From positions 1 through 31,568 of the forward strand of contig CAYRJA010000027.1 of the NCBI GenBank assembly GCA_964424455.1: DNA of 31,568 nucleotides, given 5' to 3'. This stretch comes from CAYRJA01 sp964424455 (GTDB taxonomy: Bacteria; Bacteroidota; Bacteroidia; Chitinophagales; UBA10324). The position numbers and the translations under genes are program-made. The notes below the pieces were generated by a model. It made no database searches, was not told the origin of the DNA, and worked only from the letters and a program-made list of their open reading frames with translations. How positions within the stretch are numbered: the stretch's first letter is position 1; each line of letters begins with the position of its first letter. Below, in pieces: positions 16,507-25,917 of the stretch.

Positions 16507-19281
16507 ATGAGTTATTCCAAAGCAAAGTCAGTAAAAGAAATTTCAGTTAACGGCAAGAAGTATAAATACTGCTCTTTAAAGAATTTGAATTCCAATATTG
16601 AGCATCTCCCGTTTAGTATCCGTATCCTTTTAGAAAACGCACTTCGTAATTACGATGGTTTCAGTGTTACAGATGAACATGTAGAGACATTGTTAAAATG
16701 GACTCCGGCAGCAGTAGATAAAGATATTCCGTTTAAGCCGGCAAGAATTCTGATGCAGGATTTTACAGGCGTACCTGCTGTAGTGGACATGGCTTCGCTG
16801 CGTGCGGAGTTTGTACGACACGGTAAAGACGGACAAAAAATTAATCCTGCCATTCCGGTTGATTTGGTGATTGACCACTCTGTACAAGTTGATTTCTACG
16901 GAACAGATTATTCATTTGATAAAAATGTAGAATTAGAGTTTGAAAGAAATCAGGAGCGATACGAGCTGTTAAAGTGGGCACAAAAAGGACTTAATAATTT
17001 TACGGTAGTGCCTCCGGGAATGGGAATATGTCATCAGGTAAATCTGGAATATTTGTCTAAGGGAGTTATTGCAAGAGACGGATGGTTGCTTCCCGATACA
17101 TTAGTAGGAACCGATTCGCATACACCTATGGTAAACGGTATAGGTGTTATTGCATGGGGTGTTGGCGGTATTGAAGCGGAAGCGGCTATGCTCGGTCAGC
17201 CGATTTTCTTTACTTGTCCTGAAGTAGTGGGTTTAAAACTTACAGGAAAAATACCGGAACAATGCACCGCCACTGATTTGGTTCTTTCCATCACTCGTTT
17301 GTTGCGTGATAAAGGAGTGGTAGGAAAATTTGTAGAAGTATTTGGCGATGGATTGAACAACCTTACTGTAACAGACCGTGCCACTATCGGAAATATGTCG
17401 CCTGAGTTTGGCTGCACAGTTACTTATTTTCCCACTGATGAACGTACGCTGGAATATATGCACGCTACTAACCGCAGCGAAGAGCAAATAAAAATAGTAG
17501 AAACATACTGTAAAGAGAATTTACTATGGCGTACAGGAAAAGAGGACATTAAATATTCTTCAATAGTAGAATTGGATTTAGCCACATTAGAGCCTACTGT
17601 TTCCGGTCCTAAACGTCCACAGGATAAAATTTTTGTAAAAGATCTTGCAAAGAAGTTTACTGAAATTTTAAAAAACGAACACAACCGCAGCTATCAACCA
17701 CATTCAAAGAGAAAAGAATATATCTGGCTTACAGAAGGGGGATCCGGCACTGAATTTACTATGGGTAAAATGCCGGTGCATGGTGAAGTTCGATCTGAAG
17801 TAATTGCCGATGATGTACACCACTCTGTACGCATCAAACAAAAGAATAAAGAGTTTATAGTGAGCGATGGAAGTATTGCTATTGCCGCTATTACGAGTTG
17901 TACAAATACTTCTAATCCTGCGGTTATGATAGGAGCAGGGCTGCTGGCAAGAAATGCAGTGGAGAGAGGATTGCGCACGAAGTCATGGGTGAAAACTTCA
18001 TTAGCTCCGGGTTCACAGGTAGTTACAAAATACTTGCATCGTTCCGGCTTATCTGCTGATTTAGATGCTTTGCGTTTTCATACTGTTGGATATGGTTGCA
18101 CTTCATGTATCGGTAACTCCGGTCCGCTGCCTCCGGCTATTGCTATGGCAGTAGATAAGGGCGAGTTAGTGGTTGCAGCTGTACTTTCAGGCAACAGGAA
18201 CTTTGAAGCGCGGGTGCATCCTCAGGTAAAAATGAATTTCCTGATGTCGCCGATGCTGGTAGTAGCTTATGCACTGGCAGGAAGAGTGGATATAGATTTA
18301 ATTCACGATCCTATTGATTTTGACCCGAACGGAGAACCGGTTTATCTGAAAGATGTTTGGCCTTCACGCGAAGAAATACAGAAGACGATTAATGAGTGCA
18401 TGAAGCAAGATGACTTTAAGGAAGTATATGATGTAATTTTTGACGGCAGTGCCGACTGGCAGAATTTAAAAGTAAACCTCGATCAGAATTATGAGTGGAA
18501 CAAAAATTCAACCTACATTAAAGAAGCTCCGTTTTTTGAAGACCTGAAACCAACTCCTGATTCTGTTACAGATATTAAAGGTGCAAGAGTACTGTTATAT
18601 TTAGGGGACTCTGTTACAACAGATCATATTTCACCGGCAGGTTCATTTAAAGAAGATTCGGCTGCAGGGGCATATCTGAAAGCTAATGGAATAGAAAAGA
18701 AATATTTCAACTCCTATGGTTCACGCAGAGGTAATCATGAAGTAATGATGCGCGGTACTTTTGCCAATGTCCGTATCAAAAATAAAATTGCGGATAAAGA
18801 AGGCGGCTATAGCCGGTACTTTCCAACCAATGAAGTGAAAACGGTTTATGATACTGCAATGCAGTACATTAAAGATAAAACACCGTTGATTGTGCTGGCA
18901 GGTAAAGAATATGGTTCAGGATCTTCACGCGATTGGGCGGCAAAGGGCACCTATCTCTTAGGAATTAAAGCAGTGATTGCCGAAAGTTTTGAGCGCATAC
19001 ACCGCAGCAATCTGGTAGGAATGGGTGTAGCGCCTTTAGTTTTTACAAATGGCGCCAATACACAGTCTTTAGGATTAGATGGCACAGAAACTTTCAGCAT
19101 CAGTGGATTAGCCGGAGACTTAAAGCCGCATAAACAGTTAGATGTAAAAGCAGTTCATCCTTCAGGCAAAGAAACCAACTTCAAAGTAGAAGCAAGATTA
19201 GATTCTGCCATTGAAATTGAGTATTACAGGAATCAGGGTATCTTACAGTATGTGCTGAGAGAGTATCTGAAAAGTAATTAA
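16507..19281 (+). CDS. acnA: aconitate hydratase A
   Basis: A 924-residue aconitase of the AcnA/IRP1 type, which interconverts citrate and isocitrate in the TCA cycle. The [4Fe-4S] ligands are Cys465 (in SCTNTSNPAVMIG), Cys531 and Cys534 (in GYGCTSCIGNSG), with the same 66- and 3-residue spacing as in E. coli AcnA. Other active-site segments are present: VGTDSHTPMVNG, VGGIEAEAAMLG, and GSGSSRDWAAKG. The swivel domain runs from about 690 to the end. It is monocistronic with its own hairpin terminator. The length is normal for the family (about 890-930). AcnA-type enzymes are usually stable under oxidative stress, but regulation cannot be read here. Confidence 0.97.
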   Translation: MSYSKAKSVKEISVNGKKYKYCSLKNLNSNIEHLPFSIRILLENALRNYDGFSVTDEHVETLLKWTPAAVDKDIPFKPARILMQDFTGVPAVVDMASLRAEFVRHGKDGQKINPAIPVDLVIDHSVQVDFYGTDYSFDKNVELEFERNQERYELLKWAQKGLNNFTVVPPGMGICHQVNLEYLSKGVIARDGWLLPDTLVGTDSHTPMVNGIGVIAWGVGGIEAEAAMLGQPIFFTCPEVVGLKLTGKIPEQCTATDLVLSITRLLRDKGVVGKFVEVFGDGLNNLTVTDRATIGNMSPEFGCTVTYFPTDERTLEYMHATNRSEEQIKIVETYCKENLLWRTGKEDIKYSSIVELDLATLEPTVSGPKRPQDKIFVKDLAKKFTEILKNEHNRSYQPHSKRKEYIWLTEGGSGTEFTMGKMPVHGEVRSEVIADDVHHSVRIKQKNKEFIVSDGSIAIAAITSCTNTSNPAVMIGAGLLARNAVERGLRTKSWVKTSLAPGSQVVTKYLHRSGLSADLDALRFHTVGYGCTSCIGNSGPLPPAIAMAVDKGELVVAAVLSGNRNFEARVHPQVKMNFLMSPMLVVAYALAGRVDIDLIHDPIDFDPNGEPVYLKDVWPSREEIQKTINECMKQDDFKEVYDVIFDGSADWQNLKVNLDQNYEWNKNSTYIKEAPFFEDLKPTPDSVTDIKGARVLLYLGDSVTTDHISPAGSFKEDSAAGAYLKANGIEKKYFNSYGSRRGNHEVMMRGTFANVRIKNKIADKEGGYSRYFPTNEVKTVYDTAMQYIKDKTPLIVLAGKEYGSGSSRDWAAKGTYLLGIKAVIAESFERIHRSNLVGMGVAPLVFTNGANTQSLGLDGTETFSISGLAGDLKPHKQLDVKAVHPSGKETNFKVEARLDSAIEIEYYRNQGILQYVLREYLKSN

Positions 19282-19300
19282 GGTAAAATGCTTTAGGTAG

Positions 19301-19334
19301 AAAATCTTCATTCTTAACAGGATGAAGATTTTTT
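19301..19334 (+). terminator. intrinsic terminator of acnA
   Basis: AAAATCTTCAT pairs with ATGAAGATTTT around a loop of about ten bases, followed by a T-run ending at 19334. It lies 20 bp after the acnA stop. The A-run at the left arm would also let it act on the opposite strand. Confidence 0.85.
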
Positions 19335-19542
19335 ACTTTATAGTGTTACAGTAAGCTAAGTCTGTAAGTGAATTGCAGAGGAATCAATCATCCTTTTGCT
19401 TATGAAGTAATTTTTTCAGTATTACCAACAATGACAATTTAATTTTAACTTCACCGACTAAGCAGTTGTATAGTTTGCTATTATACTGCGTACATTCAGT
19501 TCTGTTACAGAAATGAATGTAAACAATCAAATAAAATAAATA

Positions 19543-21954
19543 ATGAAACACAGAATCACTCTACTGCTGACCGCAATTTTATTTGCTGCTGCAAACACTT
19601 ATGCTGTTACAGATACACTGCGCAACTATGCTGTTTCCGGTTCAATAGGCGTGGGTCCGAACTATTACTTCAGCGCTGTCACTTTCCCCAAGCAGTACCA
19701 AAGATTTCTTCCGCCTGCTCCCGGCTACATTAAAACAATTATTCTTACACTGGGTGGAAATGCATTCAGCGGTACTGTAACGCTTCGCCTGTTTGGACAT
19801 GAAGGCGGAACTGATTTTCCTCAGATTCAGAAAGACCTTGTTGCACCTTTAACATTTACCAAAACTGTAACAGGAGTGCAAAAGGTGGCAGTAGATTTAC
19901 CTAATCCTCTCTGGATGGATACTCACCAGTTTTTTGTAATGGCAACCGATTTTACTTCATCAGCCATCCGGCTTTTATCAGACAAGGTGAATCATCCTGC
20001 CACCTGTTCTTCTCCCTCCGGCGGTAATTACTATGTAACTTATCTTTCAGGATCTTCAGGTAATTATTATAGTGAAAATGCTCTTGCGATAGATGTGGTA
20101 ATGGATTATCCGGACGGAACTACTTCACCTCAATATTTAAAAAATATTACAAACGCTGCAGGTATTGCTACTAACTTAGGAAACAGCAGTGTTGCATGGT
20201 CAGATATTAATAATGATAACTATCCTGATTTATTAGTGAGTGGTAAGTTGTATAAAAACAGGAAGGACGGTACTTTTACTGATATTACAGCCAGCGCAGG
20301 AATTACTTCTTCTTTCTATGCCACCACTTTTATTGACATGAATAATGACGGAAAAGATGATATACTTTTTTTATATGCCGATACTGCCGGTAATGTTCTT
20401 TACATCAATAACGGAGATGAAACTTTTACTAAGACACCTCTGCATTTAGCCACTCAGGGATTTCCGGCAGGCATACAGGCAATTGCTGTTGCAGATTACA
20501 ATAATGACGGCTATCCGGATCTCTTTGTAGGTCAGCTATGGAAAACCACTGTGTTACAGGATGCTGCTAATACAAACTATGAAGAATATTTTCCTCATCA
20601 TCTCTATTTGAATGATAAAAACCTTGGCTTTATTGATACTACTTCATTGATAAAACCCATGTTTATTAATCAGTATGGTTTAGTATCTCCACCGGATTCT
20701 ACATCGGCACACGGAAAAATAATAGGAACAAATCGTGCTGTTCGCGGGGCGCAATGGGTTGATTACAATAATGACGGGCACATGGATTTGTACATCGCCA
20801 ATTACCGGTTGCAACCTGACGAACTGTGGGAGAATAACGGAGATGGAACATTTACTGAAGTAGCGTACGATAAAGGAATAGATGTTAATAATTTTGGCGG
20901 CTCAGGACACGGAACCGGCTGCGACTGGGGTGATTACAATAACGATGGATACATGGATTTACTGTTGCCTCAATTAGCTCATCCTGCTTTTACCGTTGCT
21001 TATGATCATCGTCCCACAACTATTTATAAAAATAATGGTGATGGTAGTTTTACTGACCTTAACCCCGGAGTGAATGCAGGAGATATAGGTATTGAGTTTG
21101 AAGAAACACACGCAGGTGGAACATGGGGAGACCTGAACAACGATGGCTTGCTTGATTTTGCAATCTGTAGTTTTTATGGCTGTCGTTATTCCAGTATCTA
21201 TATTCAAAAATCAGATCATACTTTCCAACAGCAATCTTTCAGCTACGGAATAAATAATGTAGTTTCTGATGCAGATGTTATACTTGTAGATTATGATAAT
21301 GACGGAAAATTGGATTATGCAGGAGGAGTTAATGAAGGGAAATTTGCTTTGTTCAAAAATCAAATACCATTCTGGGGAAACTTTGTTGAACTGAATTTAG
21401 TGAGCACATCCGGAAATAAAAAGGCAATAGGAGCGAAGGTGGAAGTATATACAAATGACGGCAAAAGACACATGCAATACCAAATGCCTTATCATGGAGC
21501 TAAAATGTCGAAAGGGAATACTATACACTTTGGATTAGGCGGTTATCCTTCTCAAGTGGATTCAGTAGTGGTAAGATGGCCTAATGGTACTTTGCAAACC
21601 GAGAAATTTACAGGAGTAGCAATTAATCATTTCAATACGCTTACGGAAGGAGGGCAAGTTGTAATAGGAATAAGGGAAAATGAAAATCATCAGCCGGCTG
21701 TTACAGTTTATCCTAATCCGTTCAGCTCATACACTACTTTAGAAATCAGTGGAAATATCCCGTTGGCAGAATCCGGTAACTATCAGGTGTTACAGTTATC
21801 GGTTTTTGATTTAGTAGGACAGAAGGTGCAGCAACTGAATATCACCAACCAAAAATCTACTATTCAGAAAGACAATCTTCCTACAGGAATTTACTTCTAC
21901 AAGTTAACCCGTGGAAATGAAACTTTAGGAGTGGGTAAGTTAGTGATTCAGTAA
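19543..21954 (+). CDS. T9SS-secreted FG-GAP/VCBS-repeat protein with ASPIC/UnbV domain
   Basis: An 803-residue secreted protein. The signal peptide covers about residues 1-21 (ending TYA). Residues about 220-600 hold seven FG-GAP/VCBS-type repeats with DxNNDG calcium-binding loops, among them DINNDNYPDLLV, DMNNDGKDDILF, DYNNDGYPDLFV, DYNNDGHMDLYI, DYNNDGYMDLLL and DLNNDGLLDFAI, indicating a beta-propeller. An ASPIC/UnbV-type domain (about 613-705) contains KAIGAKVEVYTNDGK and VDSVVVRWPNG. A type A T9SS sorting tail begins with YPNP at 723. The role is probably surface binding or calcium-stabilised adhesion; no enzyme motif is seen. It stands alone: the upstream 260 bp hold the acnA terminator, two dispersed TGTTACA motifs (19344 and 19503) and no gene. 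It converges with the SDR gene 16 bp away. Confidence 0.9.
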   Translation: MKHRITLLLTAILFAAANTYAVTDTLRNYAVSGSIGVGPNYYFSAVTFPKQYQRFLPPAPGYIKTIILTLGGNAFSGTVTLRLFGHEGGTDFPQIQKDLVAPLTFTKTVTGVQKVAVDLPNPLWMDTHQFFVMATDFTSSAIRLLSDKVNHPATCSSPSGGNYYVTYLSGSSGNYYSENALAIDVVMDYPDGTTSPQYLKNITNAAGIATNLGNSSVAWSDINNDNYPDLLVSGKLYKNRKDGTFTDITASAGITSSFYATTFIDMNNDGKDDILFLYADTAGNVLYINNGDETFTKTPLHLATQGFPAGIQAIAVADYNNDGYPDLFVGQLWKTTVLQDAANTNYEEYFPHHLYLNDKNLGFIDTTSLIKPMFINQYGLVSPPDSTSAHGKIIGTNRAVRGAQWVDYNNDGHMDLYIANYRLQPDELWENNGDGTFTEVAYDKGIDVNNFGGSGHGTGCDWGDYNNDGYMDLLLPQLAHPAFTVAYDHRPTTIYKNNGDGSFTDLNPGVNAGDIGIEFEETHAGGTWGDLNNDGLLDFAICSFYGCRYSSIYIQKSDHTFQQQSFSYGINNVVSDADVILVDYDNDGKLDYAGGVNEGKFALFKNQIPFWGNFVELNLVSTSGNKKAIGAKVEVYTNDGKRHMQYQMPYHGAKMSKGNTIHFGLGGYPSQVDSVVVRWPNGTLQTEKFTGVAINHFNTLTEGGQVVIGIRENENHQPAVTVYPNPFSSYTTLEISGNIPLAESGNYQVLQLSVFDLVGQKVQQLNITNQKSTIQKDNLPTGIYFYKLTRGNETLGVGKLVIQ

Positions 21955-21970
21955 TCTGACCAACTTGTAA

Positions 21971-22690
21971 TCAACTCTGTGGCGGCTTAGGGTTTAGCGG
22001 GCGCATGGTTATTTCATTAATCAGCATATTGTCAGGTGTTTTCAGAATATGAATAATCGTGCCGGCAATATCTTCAGGTTGAAGCATATTATGATGTTTT
22101 TCTATTCCTGATGTTTTCAGAAAATCAGTTTCTATTGAGCCGGGATTTACACAGGTTACTTTAATGTTGTCTCTGCGCACTTCCTGATAAAGCGCCTGAC
22201 TGAATCCGTTTAAGCCGTACTTGGTTGCACAGTAGGCAGTTCCTTCGGCACGGGTAGTAGTTCCCATGATGGAGCCAATGTTTATGATATGAGAACCGCT
22301 ACTTTTCTTTCGCATAAGTTTTACCACTTCTGAAGTAATGTGATACACACCGTTCAGATTAGTATTAATCATTGCATACCACAACTCAGAAGGCATTTCA
22401 TCAATTCTTGCGAAAGCGCCTACACCGGCATTGTTTACTAAAATATCGGGTTGATTTTTTTCTGAAAAGGTTTTCTTCACCCATTCAACTACTTCAATGT
22501 GCTGTGTAATATCAAGTGTTACAGGAACAAATTGTTTTCCTAATTCTTTATGCAAAGCATTTAGTGAGTCTGTGCTTCGTGCTATTCCGTAAACGGTCTT
22601 AGCTTGTTGCCGTACCAATGCTCTTGATATAGCAGCACCTAATCCCTTACCGCCGCCGGTAACGATGGCAACTTTCGACTTTAAATCCAT
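21971..22690 (-). CDS. short-chain dehydrogenase/reductase (SDR)
   Basis: A 239-residue classical SDR. The cofactor motif TGGGKGLG (11-18) is the Rossmann glycine signature. NNAG is at 86-89, and the catalytic tetrad is Asn111, Ser140, Tyr153 and Lys157 (Tyr-Cys-Ala-Thr-Lys). Arg38 after the second strand (YGIARS) suggests NADP(H). Members oxidise or reduce alcohols, ketones or sugars; the substrate cannot be read. It is the last gene of a three-gene operon behind two AhpD-like proteins (11 bp upstream gap) and may serve the same redox or detoxification task. It converges with the preceding + strand gene, 16 bp away. Confidence 0.92.
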   Translation of the reverse strand: MDLKSKVAIVTGGGKGLGAAISRALVRQQAKTVYGIARSTDSLNALHKELGKQFVPVTLDITQHIEVVEWVKKTFSEKNQPDILVNNAGVGAFARIDEMPSELWYAMINTNLNGVYHITSEVVKLMRKKSSGSHIINIGSIMGTTTRAEGTAYCATKYGLNGFSQALYQEVRRDNIKVTCVNPGSIETDFLKTSGIEKHHNMLQPEDIAGTIIHILKTPDNMLINEITMRPLNPKPPQS

Positions 22691-22701
22691 ATTCTATTCT
22701 G

Positions 22702-23166
22702 TTATTTCCTTTTGCCGGGAGTGTAACTACCTGCCGGAGTTCTAAACGAAACGGCTAACCTGTTCCATCCGTTGATGGCTACTATGGTCATGGTCAGTGC
22801 GATAAGTTCTTTCTCATCAAAATGTTTCCTCACTTCCTGATAGAGTGATTCAGGTACATCGTTTCCGGAAATTAAAGTAAGCGCCTCTGTCCAGGCGAGT
22901 GCAGCCCGTTCTTTCTCTGTGTAAAAAGAAACTTCTCTCCAAGCCGACAATACATACAGGCGTTGCTCTGTTTCGCCTGCAGCACGCGCGTCTTTGGTGT
23001 GCATATCCATACAGTAAGCACATCCGTTGATTTGCGAAGCGCGGTATTTTACTAATTCAAAAATGACAGGATCTAATCCCGAATGATGTACATACTTTTC
23101 TATTTCCATCAGTCCTTTAATTGCATCGGGTGCAACCTTTGAATAATCTATTCTTTGCTTTTCCAT
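22702..23166 (-). CDS. carboxymuconolactone decarboxylase-family / AhpD-like alkylhydroperoxidase
   Basis: 154 residues of the carboxymuconolactone decarboxylase superfamily, AhpD-like. The redox motif is Cys49 and Cys52 with His56 in NGCAYCMDMHTKDAR, the arrangement seen in AhpD-type peroxidases; true decarboxylases lack the CxxC. Family members reduce peroxides through a Cys pair or act on organic substrates. It is the middle gene of an operon (19 bp after the first and 11 bp before the SDR). The family assignment is firm. The substrate is unknown. Confidence 0.9.
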   Translation of the reverse strand: MEKQRIDYSKVAPDAIKGLMEIEKYVHHSGLDPVIFELVKYRASQINGCAYCMDMHTKDARAAGETEQRLYVLSAWREVSFYTEKERAALAWTEALTLISGNDVPESLYQEVRKHFDEKELIALTMTIVAINGWNRLAVSFRTPAGSYTPGKRK

Positions 23167-23185
23167 TTTATTGAAGTGTTAAATT

Positions 23186-23533
23186 TTATTTAGTCTTTTC
23201 TGTGTATCTCTCCATTTCTTCCATTGCCATATTTGCATGAGCGTAAGTGGCTCCTGCGCGCATTTCAGCAGCTACCCATATTGCTTCCATAATTTCTTCT
23301 TTGGTAGCTCCTTTGCGAAGCGCCAAAGGAGTATGTGCATGAATGCAGTAAGGGCATTGAGTTACATGTGCCACCGCTACTGCAATAAGTTGTTTTGTTT
23401 TTTCATCCAATGCACCCGGTTGAAATACCGTTTTGCTGAAATTGCGCCATGCTTCAATGTTCTTGGGAGCGAGTGAGGCTTTCTTGTCTAATATTTCTCT
23501 TGTAGTTTTGGTGAACATTTCATTGTTGTCCAT
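23186..23533 (-). CDS. small carboxymuconolactone decarboxylase-family / AhpD-like protein
   Basis: 115 residues, a single AhpD-like domain with Cys60 and Cys63 in TQCPYCIHAHTPLA, followed by His67. The next segment KGATKEEIMEAIWVAAEMRAG is typical of this family. It is the first gene of the three-gene operon with a second AhpD-like protein and an SDR. The two AhpD-like proteins are only distantly alike, so they are not a recent duplication. The role is likely peroxide or disulfide redox chemistry, possibly with the neighbouring SDR; the substrate is not evident. A TGTAACA motif lies 53 bp upstream of its start. Confidence 0.9.
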   Translation of the reverse strand: MDNNEMFTKTTREILDKKASLAPKNIEAWRNFSKTVFQPGALDEKTKQLIAVAVAHVTQCPYCIHAHTPLALRKGATKEEIMEAIWVAAEMRAGATYAHANMAMEEMERYTEKTK

Positions 23534-23662
23534 GATTTTTGATTTATAGGTTTAAAAATTATTAAATTCAGAAGTAATACTGAACTGTAACATCACTACT
23601 ATCTTCAACAAAGAGTATAGTGAAAAGTTTTTATGCTGAAACATTTTTCTTACTGTGATTTA

Positions 23663-24532
23663 TTATGATACCTGCTGTTTAAGATTTGCTTGTTTGTCGC
23701 TTATCAACTCACTCAGATATTCAGATGAAACCATGTTTCGGATTATTTCAGTTGTATCATTCTGTTTCAATAGCTTTTCAGCAACATCTTTCATGTGATA
23801 AATTGTGCTTTTTAAAAATCCGGATGCTAAACTTATTCTGTCCACTCCAATACTTTTTATGCTATCAACATCAGGAATACCATCAACAAAAGTTATGTTC
23901 AGCGGTAACCCGGTTTCATGTTTTATTGTTTTTATATGTTCTTTATTTTTCAGCAGGATAGGGTAGAGTCCATCGGCTCCCGCTTCTTTATATGCCTTTC
24001 CTCTTTTAATTGCTTCTTCTAATTTTTCACCATCGCTAAGATTGTTGCCCTTAATGTAAACATCAATTCTTGCATTGATAAAAATCCGTGAACCGGCACC
24101 TGTTACAGTTTTTCTTATAAGAGAAATTTTTTCTGATTGTTCAGAAATTGAAATCATTTTTGACTCACCGTGTTTACTATCTTCATAGTTAATTCCGGAT
24201 ATTCCTGTATCCGTCAGTTTCAGAATATTTTCTTTTAACTCTGAATTGTTTCGGGCATAAGCAGTTTCTATATCAGCAGACATCGGAATATTTACAGTGG
24301 CAGTTATCCTTTTTAGTATATGCAGTAAATCTGTAAACGGAAGTTTTTCACCATCTCTGTATCCGTTACTCAGCGACATAGCCGAACTGGAAGTGGCAAC
24401 AGCCGGATAGCCCAGCTTCTCTAACAATGCAGCGCCCAGCGGATCCCAGATATTAGGTAGCAGTAATACTTTTTCAGCGGTGTGTAAGTGATGAAAAATG
24501 TTCTGCCTTTCTGTAACAGAAATATTATTCAA
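23663..24532 (-). CDS. PEP-mutase / isocitrate lyase superfamily protein
   Basis: A 289-residue TIM-barrel protein of the isocitrate lyase/phosphoenolpyruvate mutase superfamily. Substrate and metal-loop segments are visible: LLLPNIWDPLGAALLEKLG, TSSSAMSLSNGY, ADIETAY (Asp87, Glu89) and NYEDSK (Glu117, Asp118). The catalytic KKCGH-type loop of true isocitrate or methylisocitrate lyases is missing; the position reads SKHGESKM. The length fits the carboxyvinyl-phosphonate mutase/PrpB-like subgroup that is usually annotated only to superfamily. Cleavage of a 2-hydroxy acid or a phosphonate reaction is possible, but I cannot choose. It is transcribed alone, 129 bp ahead of the AhpD/SDR operon on the same strand. 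Confidence 0.85.
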   Translation of the reverse strand: MNNISVTERQNIFHHLHTAEKVLLLPNIWDPLGAALLEKLGYPAVATSSSAMSLSNGYRDGEKLPFTDLLHILKRITATVNIPMSADIETAYARNNSELKENILKLTDTGISGINYEDSKHGESKMISISEQSEKISLIRKTVTGAGSRIFINARIDVYIKGNNLSDGEKLEEAIKRGKAYKEAGADGLYPILLKNKEHIKTIKHETGLPLNITFVDGIPDVDSIKSIGVDRISLASGFLKSTIYHMKDVAEKLLKQNDTTEIIRNMVSSEYLSELISDKQANLKQQVS

Positions 24533-24689
24533 TTTTAAATTTTTGTGAAGTTAATAAAAATAGATAAAAGGCAGAGTTGCCTGCGAGAAGGTTTCTGATA
24601 TTGATAGTGCTGTTACAGTTGAAAAGTCTGAAGAAGTCAGGAATATTCATTCACAGAATGTAACAGAGAAAGGAAACCTCTTTCTATAG

Positions 24690-25917
24690 CTAAAAAATAT
24701 ATTTAATTCCCGCGAGTGCGGAGGTATAATGGAACTTAAAATTGGCGGATGCCGGATCCGGAGGGTAGCGTTGTTTCCTCTCCGACTGCAACAAACCATA
24801 AATTTCAAAATTATCAGATAGATACAGAGAAGGGAGTATCGAAACCTTTGAAATGGTCAGGTCAACAGAATTGTTCACCAGAAAACCATTGTATTCATTC
24901 ACAAACAAAGAATTTCCATTGTAATAATTAAACTGAACAGAAAAACGGGAAGAGAAACGATAAGAAAGAAGAGCAGAATATGATAAACTTGTTTTCAGAT
25001 TTAGTGAATCCTGATTGGCAATAAGGGAAGCGCCAAGTACAAAGTGATTATTGAATGAGGGATAAAAATTAACACCAAAAGTCTCCTGCGTGTGTGCAGC
25101 GCCATACAGGTTGCTCCATGAACTACTGAACAGTACATCAAGAATTGGAAATGATTTCTTCACGGTGAGTGAAGCAACGGCTTGAGTGGNNNNNNNNNNC
25201 ATAAATAGTTGTGTCAAGAAAAGGTGTTTTTATTGCCGGATCCAGATAGGGAATCACAATTCGGGCATTAAGAAAAATAAAATGAACAGCAGGAGAAATT
25301 AACCAGTTTTTACAAACAGGAATATTGTTTCCGAGATAATATTCCCACTGTGCAATTTTGTTGAATACACCGGGTTGATAATAATAAGTTAAGGCATGAG
25401 TGAAAGAGAGGGCTTTGCCAATCCGGTGACTGATGATAGCTTCACCAAACGATGCATTCCCCAAAGCAGTATCACTGCAAAACTTCTTTCCTGCTGCTAT
25501 CTCGGCTAATCCAAGAAGCGGAGTACGGTTTGTTTTCATAAGCAGCGAAGTTGAATCATTGAACAGGTACGAGACTTTTCCGGCAGCTTCATATTGTTCC
25601 GAATAAAGAAGAGACATATATAAGTATTGCTTTGCTGTTTCATTTGCTGAGTTAAAATCAATTGCTTTCTGAAGATGTGGAATGGCAAGGCGGTATTTCC
25701 CCTTTTCAAAAAACGCAATTCCTATCCGTACCCGCAGATAATGATAATCAATCTGCTGCCGCAATGCCTGTTCTCCTGTTAATATCAGCGAATCCCATTT
25801 CTGTTCTGTAAAAAAACGGTAAGTGGTGTTTTCTACTTGCAAGAAGTTAAGAGTGTCCTGAGCTTTTACAGAGAATGAGCAAATACATATTCCCGCACAC
25901 AGTATCAGTCGGTACAT
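24690..25917 (-). CDS. TPR plus outer-membrane beta-barrel (YaiO-like) protein, interrupted by an assembly gap
   Basis: I read this as one gene split by the ten-N gap. The N-terminal part (25917 down to the gap) has a signal peptide ending VKAQ and TPR-like repeats (about 25-120), then beta-strand-rich sequence. The part after the gap (about 175 residues) alternates aromatic and small residues in strand pattern (VSILPSLYLSDNFEIYGLLQ) and ends in GIKYIF, an outer-membrane barrel ending in Phe. This fits the YaiO-like outer-membrane protein family. The two parts are in different frames across the ten placeholders, so the true gap length should be a multiple of three. The start overlaps the end of the urea-transporter gene by 13 bp. 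It is the last gene of the operon. Function is unknown; an envelope scaffold or export channel is a guess. Confidence 0.72.
25190..25199. other. assembly gap of ten Ns
   Basis: Ten N placeholders of unknown true size lie inside the outer-membrane protein gene. Frame matching on the two sides predicts a true gap length divisible by three, if the gene is intact. Confidence 0.95.

Noticed and set aside
24602..24668. Paired TGTTACA and TGTAACA motifs between the PEP-mutase-like gene and the outer-membrane gene as a terminator hairpin
   Set aside because: The arms could pair, but about 40 bases separate them and there is no T-run; they are better explained as two copies of the dispersed motif.
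24537..24689. Weak GC-poor hairpin (AGAAAG/CTTTCT) just after the last operon gene
   Set aside because: Only six pairs with a bulge, and no T-run on the expected side.
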